Below, piece by piece: positions 8,184-16,639 of a DNA stretch of 64,000 bases. The position numbers and the translations under genes were made by a program. Numbering within the stretch: position 1 is the stretch's first letter; each line of letters opens with the position of its first letter. This stretch comes from Phaeodactylibacter xiamenensis (GTDB lineage Bacteria > Bacteroidota > Bacteroidia > Chitinophagales > Saprospiraceae): assembly GCF_000759025.1 (NCBI RefSeq), contig NZ_JPOS01000083.1:372001-436000 (forward strand), given 5' to 3'. Below the pieces are notes generated by a model, which searched no databases, was not told where the DNA came from, and saw nothing but the letters and a program-made list of their open reading frames with translations.

Positions 8184-8774
8184 TTACCGGTCCAGGCTGG
8201 CGTTGCCGTTGGAAGGCACCATATTGACACTATAGTCAATGGTAACTTTTTCACCGGTTTTAATGGAGCCCATGAGTGCAGTGGGAGGTTCCACTCCGTA
8301 GTCGGGCATATTGATGTCGTAGCTGCCGGAGAAAACCAGCCCGCCGTTGGCTACCGGCTTCCCGTTGGCTTTGAGGGTGACGGTTTTGGTTTGTCCGGCT
8401 ACCGTGAGCTTACCGTTTGCAGTGATCAGGTACTTACCGTTAACCCATTTCACATCGGCCGTGCTTACTTTAAAAATGATGTTGGGATATTTCTCTTTTT
8501 TGAGGGCATCCCAGGTTTTGCCGTCCATAATCCGGCCTTTGGTACTCACAATACCTTCTGCAGGAACGGTCACCGATAAGTTTCTAATGTTGCCTACCTT
8601 CCCATCTGTCCAGTCGATGTAAGCTTCAGCATTTATCTTGGTGATATCCGATGTCCAATCGTGAAGGGTAGATGTACCAGAAACGGTCATCTCAAAATGC
8701 GCCACCTCATAGGCCTGCCCGGAAAGTGAAGCCGCAATCAGTAGTGCGAGTAAGTTCAATAGCAGGTTTTTCAT
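8184..8774 (-). CDS. YceI family lipocalin-like protein
   Basis: A 196-aa secreted YceI protein with signal peptide MKNLLLNLLALLIAASLSGQ. Family features are HFEMTVSGTSTLHDWTSDI (the SxxxF/GxSTLHDW start), VPAEGIVSTKGRIMDGKTWDALKKEKYPNI (the central conserved segment), GKLTVAGQTKTVTLKANGKP, and DYGVEPPTALMGSIKTGEKVTIDYSV at the end. It is likely a periplasmic lipid- or isoprenoid-binding barrel. It is the first gene of the yceI-porin-yceI run and has its own promoter with two palindromes upstream (8799-8866). A 144-bp gap separates it from the porin, with no clear terminator, so read-through into the porin is likely. It is clearly paralogous to the YceI gene at 5861-6460. Confidence 0.88.
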   Translation of the reverse strand: MKNLLLNLLALLIAASLSGQAYEVAHFEMTVSGTSTLHDWTSDITKINAEAYIDWTDGKVGNIRNLSVTVPAEGIVSTKGRIMDGKTWDALKKEKYPNIIFKVSTADVKWVNGKYLITANGKLTVAGQTKTVTLKANGKPVANGGLVFSGSYDINMPDYGVEPPTALMGSIKTGEKVTIDYSVNMVPSNGNASLDR

Positions 8775-8798
8775 ATCTCTCTGTTTTTATTGACAGTT

Positions 8799-8806
8799 CA
8801 AAGATA
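8799..8806 (-). promoter_or_regulatory. -7 promoter box of the yceI gene
   Basis: The minus strand reads TATCTTTG, a perfect Bacteroidota -7 box (TAnnTTTG), 25 bases upstream of the ATG at 8774. There is no clear -33 TTTG. Instead a palindrome occupies about -42, as expected for an activator-dependent promoter. Confidence 0.6.
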
Positions 8807-8830
8807 TCCTACCTGAGAGGTGGGGATTGG

Positions 8831-8866
8831 TGACATTCGTCAAAACCCTGTGTGACCTTTATCACT
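8831..8866. promoter_or_regulatory. Twin Crp/Fnr-type palindromes
   Basis: TGACATTCGTCA (8831-8842) is a perfect TGAC-N4-GTCA palindrome. TGTGACCTTTATCACT (8851-8866) matches TGTGA-N6-TCACA except for its last base. Their centres are 22 bp apart, two helical turns. Relative to a start site just below the -7 box at 8799-8806 they centre near -42 and -64, the classic class II and class I activator positions. They also lie about 120-150 bp upstream of the divergent S9 peptidase start. Confidence 0.5.
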
Positions 8867-8984
8867 CAGACGTTAAGGGCTTAACAATGCTAAATATGCA
8901 AGATGGATTTTCAAGCCTTTTTACGATATTTAAGGAGCATTTTAGTGCGAACCATTTCCAAATCACCACAACAAACCTGACTTT

Positions 8985-11411
8985 ATGAAACATTTTTTGT
9001 GGGTTTTCACCCTTTTGCTACTCTCTGACAGCCTTTTGGCACAAGCCCCATCGGGCTACCAAATGCCTCCTAAGGCTATCGCCGATCTTGCCAACGCTCC
9101 CCTGCCGCCTGCCCTGCGCATCAACAGCAGCCGGGAGTGGATGATGCTCATTGAGCGCCCCGGCTACCCTTCCATTGAGGAACTGGCACAACCGGAACTG
9201 CGTCTGGCGGGCCTGCGCATGAATCCCCGGACCAACGGGAGCAGCCGGAGTTACAGCTACTCCAGCCTTACCCTGAAACATATGGATAGCGGAAGAACCT
9301 TCAGCGTTTCCGGATTACCCGGGAATTCTCAAATCGAGAACCTGAGCTGGTCACCCAATGGTAAACGGTTTGCCTTCACCATTACCACTCAGAAAGGCAT
9401 TGCGCTTTGGGCCGGCACAGTGGCCGGCAAGTCTGCCAGCCCGCTGACCGATTCCAACGTTAATGACGCCATGGGCGGCACGCCTTACGACTGGATTGGC
9501 AGTGATCAAATCCTGGTCAAAATGGTGCCCAAAGACCGAGGCGACCGCCCGGAGGAAATCCTGGTGCCCGCCGGGCCGGTCATTCAGGAATCTGCCGGGC
9601 AGAAAACCACCCTACGTACCTATCAGGACCTCTTAGAGAATCCCTACGACGAAGAACTATTTGAATACTACACCACTTCCGAGCTGGTAATGCATGATCT
9701 GGAAAAAGGCACCTCAAAGCCTTTTGCGAAAGCAGGAATGATAGCCGGTGCCAGCCCCTCGCCTGATGACCAGTATATTATGGTGGAGACCATCCACCGG
9801 CCTTTTTCCTATCTGGTGCCCTATTATCGCTTCCCAACCACCACGGAGGTATACGACCTGGACGGAAACCTGGTCAAGCTAATCGATGAGCAGCCTTTGA
9901 TCGAGCAACTGCCTAAAGGTTTCGGGGCTGTACAGGAAGGCAAGCGCCGCATCAGCTGGCGGGACGATCAGCCAGCAACGCTGTATTGGGTGGAAGCTCA
10001 GGATGGTGGCGACCCGCAGCGGGAAGTGGACGTCCGGGACAAACTGTTTTACTGGTCAGCACCTTTTAAAGATGGGGAAGTGAAGGCGGGGCTGGACTTT
10101 GAGCTTCGCTTTAGCGGCATCGTTTGGGGTAACGCTTCCACTGCTATTGCCTATGAATACTGGTGGGCGACCCGCAATATTAAAACCAGCCTGTTTACAC
10201 CGGGAAAACCGGATAGCAAAAAGGTACTGTTTGATCGTTCCTATCAGGACCGCTACAGCGACCCCGGCAGCTTTGAAACGACCTATAATGAGTTTGGCGA
10301 ACAAGTACTGCTGATGGCAGATGGCGGGCGCACCCTATTCCTCACCGGGCAGGGCGCTTCACCGGAAGGGAACCGGCCTTTTGTCCGCACTTTTGACCTG
10401 AAAACACAGGAAACCAGGGAACTCTGGCGCTCGGAAGCCCCCTATTACGAATCCCCTGCTTTCATTTTGGATGCAAAAAAAGGAATGCTCGTGACCCGCC
10501 GGGAATCACCGGACGATCCGCCCAACTACTATATCCGCAACTGGAAGACCGGCGACCTTGATGCCATCACGGACTTTCCGCACCCCTACCCGGCCCTGGC
10601 AGGTATCGAAAAGGAAGTGGTACAGTACCAACGCAAAGATGGGCTCGACTTGCAGGGCGATCTGTATTTGCCAAAAGGCTACAATCCGGAAACAGATGGC
10701 CCGCTGCCTGTGATCATGTGGGCCTACCCCCGGGAATTCAAAAGCAAGGGAGATGCCGGTCAGGTACAAGGCTCGCCTTACGAGTTTGTGCGCCTGTACT
10801 GGGGGTCACCTCTCTACTGGCTCACGCAAGGCTATGCGGTATTCGATCAGGTGGCCATGCCTATTGTTGGAGAGGAAGATGAGGAACCCAATGACTACTT
10901 CCGGGAGCAGCTGGTTGGCAATGCCGAAGCTGCTATAGATGTGCTGGCAGAGCGGGGCATTGCCGACCGCAACCGCATCGCCGTGGGCGGACACTCCTAC
11001 GGCGCCTTTATGACGGCTAACCTACTGGCTCACTCAGACCTCTTCGCAGCGGGCATTGCACGCAGCGGGGCTTACAACCGGACCCTGACCCCCTTTGGCT
11101 TCCAAAGCGAGGAACGGACGTACTGGGATGCACCGGAGGTCTATTACACCATGTCGCCCTTCATGCACGCCGACAAAGTCAACGAGCCACTCCTGATGAT
11201 TCATGGAGAGGCAGACAACAACAGTGGGACCTTCCCGCTGCAAAGCGAACGGATGTATCAGGCCATCAACGGCCTGGGCGGCAAGGCCCGGTTGGTCATG
11301 CTGCCCCACGAAAGCCATGGCTACCGCGCCAAAGAATCCATCATGCATATGCTGTACGAGCAGGATGCCTGGCTGGAGAAGTATGTGAAAAACCGGAAGG
11401 TGAAGCCTTAG
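8985..11411 (+). CDS. Prolyl-oligopeptidase-family (S9) serine peptidase
   Basis: This 808-aa secreted peptidase has a signal peptide (MKHFLWVFTLLLLSDSLLAQ), a long N-terminal beta-propeller-like region (about 60-540, with SWSPNGKRFAFT and ASPSPDDQYIMVET), and a C-terminal alpha/beta-hydrolase domain. The catalytic triad is visible: Ser671 in GGHSYGAFM, Asp744 in IHGEADNNSGT and His778 in PHESHGYR. The GHSYGAFM elbow and the flanking PVIMWAYPREFKSKGDAGQV resemble the glutamyl-endopeptidase-like S9D group, so cleavage after acidic residues is possible but inferred. It is transcribed divergently from the yceI-porin cluster and followed by a hairpin. Probably acts in the periplasm on peptides for nutrition. 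Confidence 0.92.
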   Translation: MKHFLWVFTLLLLSDSLLAQAPSGYQMPPKAIADLANAPLPPALRINSSREWMMLIERPGYPSIEELAQPELRLAGLRMNPRTNGSSRSYSYSSLTLKHMDSGRTFSVSGLPGNSQIENLSWSPNGKRFAFTITTQKGIALWAGTVAGKSASPLTDSNVNDAMGGTPYDWIGSDQILVKMVPKDRGDRPEEILVPAGPVIQESAGQKTTLRTYQDLLENPYDEELFEYYTTSELVMHDLEKGTSKPFAKAGMIAGASPSPDDQYIMVETIHRPFSYLVPYYRFPTTTEVYDLDGNLVKLIDEQPLIEQLPKGFGAVQEGKRRISWRDDQPATLYWVEAQDGGDPQREVDVRDKLFYWSAPFKDGEVKAGLDFELRFSGIVWGNASTAIAYEYWWATRNIKTSLFTPGKPDSKKVLFDRSYQDRYSDPGSFETTYNEFGEQVLLMADGGRTLFLTGQGASPEGNRPFVRTFDLKTQETRELWRSEAPYYESPAFILDAKKGMLVTRRESPDDPPNYYIRNWKTGDLDAITDFPHPYPALAGIEKEVVQYQRKDGLDLQGDLYLPKGYNPETDGPLPVIMWAYPREFKSKGDAGQVQGSPYEFVRLYWGSPLYWLTQGYAVFDQVAMPIVGEEDEEPNDYFREQLVGNAEAAIDVLAERGIADRNRIAVGGHSYGAFMTANLLAHSDLFAAGIARSGAYNRTLTPFGFQSEERTYWDAPEVYYTMSPFMHADKVNEPLLMIHGEADNNSGTFPLQSERMYQAINGLGGKARLVMLPHESHGYRAKESIMHMLYEQDAWLEKYVKNRKVKP

Positions 11412-11452
11412 AAGATTTGCTGCAAACGGACTCCCGGATCCGTGCTTTTCCG

Positions 11453-11494
11453 GAAGCCCCTGCTCAACTGCGATGCCGCAGGAGCGAGGGCTTC
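11453..11494 (+). terminator. Probable terminator after the S9 peptidase
   Basis: GAAGCCCCTGCTC (from 11453) pairs with GAGCGAGGGCTTC (to 11494) around a loop of about 16 bases and is followed by TTGTTT. The stem is long but interrupted and the T-tract is weak. Confidence 0.45.
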
Positions 11495-11585
11495 TTGTTT
11501 GCCATTTGGCTTTCTAACAAAATTGTAAGCGCTGCGCTCCAAAACCAAAATGCGCTCCCCAACCTTATTACTTCCAAAAAACAAC

Positions 11586-12284
11586 ATGCGGCTTTTTCTA
11601 TTTATGCTGTTGCTGTTTAGCAGCAGTTACGCTTATGGACAACAAACAACTCAGGACAACATGAAACTGATCTATGTGTACGACGCCCTCTGCGGATGGT
11701 GCTACGGCTTTTCTCCGGTCATTACTGAATTCCACCAAAACCATGAGGAGGAGCTGGATTTTGAAGTCCTCTCCGGAGGAATGATAACCGGTAGCCGGAT
11801 TGGCCCTATCGGCGAGGTGGCCGGTTACATCAGCAAGGCATACAAAGATGTGGAACGCGCCACCGGCGTAACTTTTGGCCAAAGCTTTCTGGAAGATATC
11901 CTGGAGGAAGGGTCTGCCGTTTTCACGTCCATTCCGCCTGCGATAGCGCTTACGGTCTTCAAGCAGCATCAGCCCGGGCAGGCCGTTGCCTTTGCAGCCC
12001 GCCTTCAAAAAGCCATTTATTATGATGGAATTGAACCGGTTGATTATGAAGCTTACGGGGAGTTGGCTGCTGAATTTGGGCTGGAGCCCAGCTCATTTGT
12101 TGCGGAGATGAAACAAAATGAAAACCTGCAGCGCGCACGGGAAGAATTTCGGCGTGCTTCTGGTTTCGGGGTTACGGGCTTCCCTACGGTCCTGCTTCAG
12201 CACAACGGGCAAACCACTGTACTCGCCCGGGGCTATATGCCGCTTCCCAGGTTGGAAGCAGCCTATCAGCAAGCGATGGAATAA
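11586..12284 (+). CDS. DsbA family thioredoxin-fold protein, exported
   Basis: The 232-aa product has a signal peptide (MRLFLFMLLLFSSSYAYG) and a DsbA-type fold. The CxxC motif is Cys36-Gly-Trp-Cys39 (DALCGWCYGF), and a cis-Pro loop lies near the end (GFGVTGFPTVLL). The long helical insert between them is typical of the FrnE/HCCA-isomerase-like branch of DsbA proteins. The role is probably thiol-disulfide exchange or isomerisation in the periplasm, but the specific partner is unknown. I chose the ATG at 11586 because the hydrophobic signal starts there; the frame is open upstream to 11550. It stands alone between the S9 peptidase and a convergent ABC permease gene. Confidence 0.82.
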   Translation: MRLFLFMLLLFSSSYAYGQQTTQDNMKLIYVYDALCGWCYGFSPVITEFHQNHEEELDFEVLSGGMITGSRIGPIGEVAGYISKAYKDVERATGVTFGQSFLEDILEEGSAVFTSIPPAIALTVFKQHQPGQAVAFAARLQKAIYYDGIEPVDYEAYGELAAEFGLEPSSFVAEMKQNENLQRAREEFRRASGFGVTGFPTVLLQHNGQTTVLARGYMPLPRLEAAYQQAME

Positions 12285-12364
12285 GCGTTACAAGGCACGA
12301 CCAGCAGGCATGCCCGAACGGGCATAAGATGCGGCAAAGGGGAAACTGCTCTTGTCAGAAAGCC

Positions 12365-13612
12365 TTACTGCCGCATCGCCTCCACGGGGTCCATACGGGA
12401 AGCCTGTATAGCAGGGATCAGCCCGGAGGCTACACCGACCAGGACGGAAACCACCACGCCCAACACCATATTCCCAAAGGACAGGTACATGTCAAAGTCG
12501 ATGATGTTGGATAGCATCGTAATGATGGCGTAAATCAGACCCAGCCCCGCCAGCCCGCCGATAAAGCAAAGGACCACGGACTCGATCAGGAATTCCAGCA
12601 GGATGACAATGCGTTTGGCGCCCAGTGCTTTTTTGACCCCTATCAGGTTGGTGCGCTCCTTGACGGAAACGAACATGATATTGGCTACACTGACGATGCC
12701 CACCAGCATAGCAAACAGCCCAATCACAATACCCACCAGGTTGAGAATGCCGAAGAAGCTATCGAAGACACTGGAAATCATGGACAACTCGTTGAGCGCA
12801 AAGTCATCATCTGCACGGGGTGGCAGGCGGTGGTGGGCTCTAAGAATGCCTCTGATTTCGTCCTTCATTTGCTGCATGCTGACGCCTTCTGCTGCTTTGG
12901 CATTTACGGAAGTGTCGAAAATCTGACGGGCTTTCAGGTTGGCCAGCCCCCGGGCGTTGTTGTAGGAAACGAGCAGGCAGTCATCAAAGTCGAGTGGATT
13001 TAGCAGGGCATCTCCTGATTTTTCAATCACACCGATGACTTCATACTTACGCCCCATCATTTTGATGGTCCGCCCAATCGGGTCAATCTCGCCGAAGAGC
13101 TCCTCGGCCACTACTGCCCCTATGACCATTTTATTGCTGCCGTAATGGTATTCGGCCGGAGAAAAGTAACGCCCTTTTTCGAAGTCAATTTGAAACATCT
13201 CCACAAACTCCAGGGAGGAGCCAATCAGGACGGCATTTTCAACCGTATTGGACTTAAACCTTACGCTTTTATAGCCAATCACCACATGGAAGGAAGCCAG
13301 GTCAACGGTTTTCGCTTTTTCGTTGATCACCTCGTAATCAGAATGGTCCGGGTTGGGGCGTTTGATGTAGTGCCACCAGGCGCCGCTGACATCCGCCCAG
13401 GGCCACTTCTTCACGTACACTACATCGCTGCCCAGTTTGTCGAGGCTGCCCCGGATGTTGTCTTCCAGCGAATCCACTGCCGACAGTACACCGATAATGC
13501 AAAAGATGCCGATGGAAATGCCCAGCAGGGAGAGGAGGCTCCGCAGGCGGTTGGAATAGAGCTGTTGCCAGGCTTGGGCAATGGCTTCGTAGATGATGCG
13601 CAGTACAATCAT
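12365..13612 (-). CDS. FtsX/MacB-type ABC transporter permease
   Basis: The 415-aa protein has the MacB architecture: an N-terminal transmembrane helix (about 22-45, SLLGISIGIFCIIGVLSAVDSL), a large periplasmic MacB_PCD domain (about 50-280, SDVVYVKKWPW to the DDFALNELSMI region), and three C-terminal helices (about 285-400, NLVGIVIGLFAMLVGIVSVAN, LIESVVLCFIGGLAGLGLIYAI, LGVVVSVLVGVASGLIPA). The motif RMDPVEAMR ends it, as in MacB/FtsX permeases. Such proteins transmit ATP-driven movement across the inner membrane. No ATPase gene is adjacent, so its partner must be encoded elsewhere; the LolD-like ATPase at 62 kb is one candidate but not linked. The Spo0M-like gene lies 9 bp upstream. Confidence 0.9.
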   Translation of the reverse strand: MIVLRIIYEAIAQAWQQLYSNRLRSLLSLLGISIGIFCIIGVLSAVDSLEDNIRGSLDKLGSDVVYVKKWPWADVSGAWWHYIKRPNPDHSDYEVINEKAKTVDLASFHVVIGYKSVRFKSNTVENAVLIGSSLEFVEMFQIDFEKGRYFSPAEYHYGSNKMVIGAVVAEELFGEIDPIGRTIKMMGRKYEVIGVIEKSGDALLNPLDFDDCLLVSYNNARGLANLKARQIFDTSVNAKAAEGVSMQQMKDEIRGILRAHHRLPPRADDDFALNELSMISSVFDSFFGILNLVGIVIGLFAMLVGIVSVANIMFVSVKERTNLIGVKKALGAKRIVILLEFLIESVVLCFIGGLAGLGLIYAIITMLSNIIDFDMYLSFGNMVLGVVVSVLVGVASGLIPAIQASRMDPVEAMRQ

Positions 13613-13621
13613 GGTAGTGGC

Positions 13622-14089
13622 TTATCCTTTTATGGCGATGGCTTTTTTGTCAAAGGGGTTCAGCGCAACGCCTTCCACCTCTGCTTCGGCTTCCACGCGG
13701 AACTCAGAACCCACCGCATTAATGGCTTTGGCGGCTTTCGCTAAACCGCTAAACAACAAATTGCGCTTGCCAAAATCATCGATGCCCGAGCGGACAAGTT
13801 CAAAGGGCAGCTCAAACGGCAATTCGCGCACCTCACCGGGCAGCACTTCCAGCCGGTGGTCCAGCTGTACCTGCCCCAACTCGTATTCATCCACCAGCTT
13901 TTCCTTGCCACGCCCGCGGCTGTACCGCTCAATGAGGATGATACGGATGCGGCGGACAACCTGTGGGTTTAAGGATTGCAGGCGAACACGCCCCTGAAGC
14001 ACACGGTCAGTCCCTTCCAATGTTTCAGGAAGGACCAGCTCCAGTTTGACGCCTTCAATACCCAACCATTTTTTGACTCGTCCGATCAT
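13622..14089 (-). CDS. Spo0M-like arrestin-fold protein
   Basis: This 155-aa cytosolic protein matches the first half of the SpoOM (Spo0M) family: MIGRVKKWLGIEGVKLELVLPE, then ALTERNATING beta strands (GRVRLQSLNPQVVRRIRIILIERY) and a C-terminal FRVEAEAEVEGVALNPFDKKAI strand. Spo0M proteins have an arrestin-like fold and in Bacillus influence sporulation and cytoskeletal processes; this organism is Gram-negative and does not sporulate, so the name reflects fold only. The ATG at 14089 is preferred over the in-frame TTG at 14101. It is 9 bp upstream of the ABC permease and probably co-transcribed, which may hint at a membrane-linked scaffold role. Confidence 0.72.
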   Translation of the reverse strand: MIGRVKKWLGIEGVKLELVLPETLEGTDRVLQGRVRLQSLNPQVVRRIRIILIERYSRGRGKEKLVDEYELGQVQLDHRLEVLPGEVRELPFELPFELVRSGIDDFGKRNLLFSGLAKAAKAINAVGSEFRVEAEAEVEGVALNPFDKKAIAIKG

Positions 14090-14177
14090 GGTGTATTGCA
14101 AATCTGTTGTTTCGCATCAGCCAAGGTAGACTACCCCAGTCAAAGCGCCATGCTTTTTCTATCAAGGCAGGTGGAAA

Positions 14178-14657
14178 TTATACCAATCGCGCGTGCCAGC
14201 TTTCACTCAGCGGCTTTAGCCAGCCTGCATCGAAAGCCGCCTTTGATTCAACCAGGGTATCAAAAACCAGGGTATGGTCATTGATTTGCCCTTCGGCATA
14301 CCGGCGGGCAAACTCCTCCCGGCTGACGGTGTGCACGGCATCGCCATCCTGATAACTGAAGTACATGCGGTCGAATAAATCCACCCCGTATTCCGCCTGC
14401 AGCTTCTTCAGAAAATGTACGGAGGAATCAATGGAGCAGCCACTGGCATCGGCCTGGCTTTCATCCACCATAAGGATCACAAACCGGTCGTGCAGCACAT
14501 CGGCATCCGCTTTCAGCTGACGGTTGTGGCTCACCCATTGGCGGGCAAAGGCTTGCAGGTTCGATCTGATCTCCGGCACCGCGTCCGCCGGAAATGGCTT
14601 ATTGGCCTGGTATACCCAGAGGCGGGTGGTATTGGAAAGGGTATCGGGAAGTGTCAT
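14178..14657 (-). CDS. Conserved Bacteroidota protein often misnamed 'ABC transporter ATPase'
   Basis: A 159-aa cytosolic protein with the recognisable pattern RLWVYQANKPFPADAVPEI near the N terminus, SQADASGCSIDSSVHFLKKL in the middle, and KPLSESWHARLV at the end. I recall close relatives of this length across Flavobacteriia and Cytophagia that databases call ABC transporter ATPase. There is no Walker A, Walker B or signature motif, so that name is unsupported. The conserved Cys in GCSIDSS and the terminal SWH are the most striking residues. No function is known to me. It lies 88 bp upstream of the Spo0M-like gene on the same strand. Confidence 0.7.
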   Translation of the reverse strand: MTLPDTLSNTTRLWVYQANKPFPADAVPEIRSNLQAFARQWVSHNRQLKADADVLHDRFVILMVDESQADASGCSIDSSVHFLKKLQAEYGVDLFDRMYFSYQDGDAVHTVSREEFARRYAEGQINDHTLVFDTLVESKAAFDAGWLKPLSESWHARLV

Positions 14658-14757
14658 TTTGCTTCAATTTTACCTCAAACATAATTAATGTGCGTCAATA
14701 ATTAGGTATACAACTGAGGTGGGGCAGTTGGTTCAATTTTTGTGTTTATCGAGCGCA

Positions 14758-16563
14758 TCACAATTTAACTATTTTCCCCACCCCCAGCACCTGCCCACAC
14801 TGCACCACCCGCCAAACATATACCCCGCCAGCCTGCCCGACCAGCTCCACGCCATTTACCCCCGCCCGCAACGGCTGACGGTGTACCCGCCGGCCCACCG
14901 CATCGTATACCTCCACCCAGGCATTCACCGGCAGCCAGCCGGGGCGCAGGGAGAGGCTGAAGCGCTCCTGGAAAGGATTGGGGAAAGCGGTGGCTGATGC
15001 TTCTGCTTGTTCTTCCTCTGCCGTGCTATTAGGCATAGTGAATTCCAGCTCCTTGCACTGTGTGCCGCTGCCATTGGCGTTGCTCACCGTGAGGCAGACC
15101 TCATAAGTGCCGTAGCCGGGGAAGGTATGCTGGGGCAGGGTATCCGTGCTCGTGCTGCCGTCACCGAAGTCCCACAGCCAGTCGGTTGGCTCGTAGTCGC
15201 TCAGGTCATAGAACTGTACTTGAAAAGGCTCCAGCGTATCCTGCTCGTAGCGCCAGCGGGCCAGCGGAATATTGTCGATGCCGAGCGTGTCGCAGGGGCT
15301 GCCGTCTATGGGGCCCAGGCGGTAATTGGGCTGGTTTGGGATGGAGAAGGCATTGAAGGTGGGCAGCTCGATGCCGTGCTGCTCGATGCGGCAGTCCGGG
15401 CAGTCGGCATCTGGGTTGTGGATGACGTGCAGGCTGGTCACGCCGTTGTTGGAAGCGATATAGATTTTGCCGTCGGGGGCTAGCTGACCCTGGAAAAATG
15501 TGGTGGGCAGAGGATCTAAGTGCCCATCGTAGTCGGCTACCAAAGTACGGGTGGCTTCGATGTCTTCTGCCAAGAGGTCGTATTGGTATAAATCTAGGGA
15601 TGCCATAATGTAAAGATATCGCGAATTTTTTGATATTGTTGCACCGCCACCTGTGCCCTCTTTTTCGTAGTTACCTTGCCGAAAATTACTAAGCAGGCCT
15701 GTGCAGCGGTCGAAGTCGTAGATCGTTACATAGTCACCTGCTGTACTGCTAATACCGTTATAGCGAACATGCTTGGTGCCATCGGGAGAAAACAAGGCCT
15801 GACCAAGACCGGTAGGAACGGCCTCCCCTACTTCCTGAATCCCTATCAGTTCGATACCCGCAGGTGTAAGGAAATAACGGTAGTAACGATTGGAGTTGAA
15901 AGCGGGCAGGATGACCCACCAGTCGCGTCCGTTGGCGTGGCGGCAAGCACTGAGCTTGCCTACGTCTAAAGTGCCGTTTAAAAGTAGTTCTTTTCTTAAT
16001 GTTACTGCTCCCTTGCCTTCAGCAGCGGTTTTGTCTATCTCTGAATAAAAAAGGTTTTCGCCTACGACCTTTAATACCCCCTCCACTTCGATCAAATCAA
16101 CTTCGGTGTTGAGTAACACCAATTTGTCAGCATTTCCAGGAAGTGGAAGGACTAAGCCTGACTGAGGAAATGCCCACCCAAGATCCAACTCTTCCTGATA
16201 CCATTCATCTCCTCCTTGCATAATTTCATGGTTACTGCTATATACCCCCTCACCATTAAACGTACAAAATAATTTCCCTGAATCACTACTATAGCCAACA
16301 TTATTTGCATCAAAGAGCATGCTCCCTTCTTCTTCATTTGACTCAATATGCAGTGTTTCATCCTTGAAAGAAAGTATAGAAAGTCCAAAGGAATCATTAA
16401 CCGGGGTTCCCGGTCCACCACCATAGCCCAAAACCCAATTATAATCGTGCAGTTGAGCGGATATCGTAGTCGTGGGAAGCTGTATACATACTACTATAAT
16501 AACCAAAATGTTATATAACCAGCTGTTTCCTAAAGTGACTGAGCCTTGTTGTTTTTCTGCCAT
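14758..16563 (-). CDS. T9SS-exported PKD-domain surface protein
   Basis: The 601-aa precursor begins MAEKQQGSVTLGNSWLYN and has a signal segment ending TTTISAQ. Residues about 40-440 form a propeller-like repeat region (KLFCTFNGEGVYSS, ALFSPDGTKHVRYN, GQLAPDGKIYIASN). A PKD domain follows (VQFYDLSDYEPTDWLWDFGDG to CLTVSNANGSG). A T9SS type A sorting domain ends it (AFPNPFQERFSLSLRPG to VYVWRVVQCGQVLGVGKIVKL). It should be exported across the outer membrane and anchored or released. This domain set is typical of gliding-motility-associated or 'lectin-like' Bacteroidota cargo of unknown ligand. I chose the start at 16563 over 16602 because it is nearer the hydrophobic segment. The truncated T9SS gene lies upstream, separated by a terminator. 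Confidence 0.85.
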   Translation of the reverse strand: MAEKQQGSVTLGNSWLYNILVIIVVCIQLPTTTISAQLHDYNWVLGYGGGPGTPVNDSFGLSILSFKDETLHIESNEEEGSMLFDANNVGYSSDSGKLFCTFNGEGVYSSNHEIMQGGDEWYQEELDLGWAFPQSGLVLPLPGNADKLVLLNTEVDLIEVEGVLKVVGENLFYSEIDKTAAEGKGAVTLRKELLLNGTLDVGKLSACRHANGRDWWVILPAFNSNRYYRYFLTPAGIELIGIQEVGEAVPTGLGQALFSPDGTKHVRYNGISSTAGDYVTIYDFDRCTGLLSNFRQGNYEKEGTGGGATISKNSRYLYIMASLDLYQYDLLAEDIEATRTLVADYDGHLDPLPTTFFQGQLAPDGKIYIASNNGVTSLHVIHNPDADCPDCRIEQHGIELPTFNAFSIPNQPNYRLGPIDGSPCDTLGIDNIPLARWRYEQDTLEPFQVQFYDLSDYEPTDWLWDFGDGSTSTDTLPQHTFPGYGTYEVCLTVSNANGSGTQCKELEFTMPNSTAEEEQAEASATAFPNPFQERFSLSLRPGWLPVNAWVEVYDAVGRRVHRQPLRAGVNGVELVGQAGGVYVWRVVQCGQVLGVGKIVKL

Positions 16564-16598
16564 GAGCACGATCTGTGCTTTTAGGGTAAAAAGATAAA

Positions 16599-16627
16599 CC
16601 AAGGCACTGCAAAAAACAGTGCCTTGG
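16599..16627 (-). terminator. Rho-independent terminator
   Basis: A perfect 11-bp inverted repeat (CCAAGGCACTG / CAGTGCCTTGG) with a 7-base loop is followed on the minus strand by TTTATC. It ends the upstream T9SS gene whose stop is at 16640. Confidence 0.75.
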
Positions 16628-16639
16628 CTAAAAAGAGCA

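Noticed and set aside
13622-14089. Sporulation gene
   Set aside because: The protein shares the Spo0M fold but the organism is Bacteroidota and nothing else here suggests spores.
14178-14657. ABC transporter ATPase
   Set aside because: This database name for the family has no support: Walker A, Walker B and the LSGGQ signature are all absent.
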